5,201 bases of DNA from CAXYVC01 sp964292295 (GTDB taxonomy: Bacteria > Acidobacteriota > Holophagae > Holophagales > Holophagaceae). This document shows, piece by piece, positions 5,198 to 5,201 of the stretch (positions are counted from its first letter, which is position 1; every line of letters begins with the position of its first letter). The notes beneath the pieces were generated by a model, which did not search any database, had not been told where the DNA came from, and worked only from the letters and a program-made list of their open reading frames with translations. The stretch covers positions 1 to 5,201 of the forward strand of contig CAXYVC010000152.1 in assembly GCA_964292295.1 (NCBI GenBank). The letters run 5' to 3'. The position numbers and the translations under genes are program-made.

Positions 5198-5201
5198 CCG
5201 G

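Larger units (their letters stand above)
4990..5201. other. Gene-free region upstream of nadA
   Basis: This 212-base stretch holds no credible gene. Its contents are the nadA -10 element, the A8 tract, the dyad with the possible rightward promoter and the 12-bp hairpin with T-rich tail, each listed separately. A frame opening at ATG 5122 stays open to the window edge but has no spaced ribosome site and runs straight through the hairpin. Confidence 0.6.

Noticed and set aside
5122..5201. Short plus-strand frame (MGLEADPVLCV...) at the right edge as a leader peptide
   Set aside because: Its ATG overlaps the possible -10 element, has no spaced ribosome site and reads through the hairpin; it cannot be both promoter and coding start.

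Overview
The window is about 70% G+C, densely coded and on a chromosomal scale ordinary: short intergenic gaps, strong G/C preference at third codon positions, no insertion sequences, tRNA, rRNA, CRISPR or phage genes. The codon use and the Ala/Gly/Leu/Arg/Pro-rich proteins fit a high-GC Gram-negative bacterium. A Holophaga/Geothrix-type acidobacterium or a myxobacterium would fit, but this is an impression from protein style and not a database result.

Layout, left to right. (1) At 1-428 (minus) lies the N-terminal part of a single-pass membrane protein of unknown function whose 3' end is outside the window. (2) A 33-base divergent gap leads to a plus-strand pair: a hotdog-fold acyl-CoA thioesterase (462-854) and, overlapping its stop codon by four bases, a 250-residue protein (851-1603) that looks like a shortened, active-site-poor relative of the fumarylacetoacetate-hydrolase family. 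(3) A 73-base convergent gap separates this pair from a minus-strand group read right to left: quinolinate synthase nadA (4989-4018), a membrane histidine kinase (4005-2437, 12 bases after nadA) and an OmpR/PhoB-type response regulator (2366-1677, 70 bases after the kinase). The spacing suggests a single nadA-kinase-regulator transcript. (4) The last 212 bases (4990-5201) carry no gene. They hold a probable nadA -10 element, an A8 tract, a 15-base dyad over a possible rightward promoter, and a perfect 10-bp GC hairpin followed by a broken T tract, which looks like a rightward terminator or leader hairpin.

How it works together: NadA makes quinolinate, the pyridine precursor of NAD, with its [4Fe-4S] cluster. 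The kinase and regulator form a cognate pair controlling unknown genes in response to an unknown periplasmic signal. The thioesterase and its coupled partner probably act on acyl-CoA or a related small carboxylate. I see no firmly novel system. The points most worth a second look are the apparently leaderless nadA start, the unusual kinase (PhoQ-like H-box, no HAMP, large orphan sensor with a CxC pair), the FAH-like protein lacking the usual metal ligands, and the promoter/dyad/hairpin cluster at the right edge.
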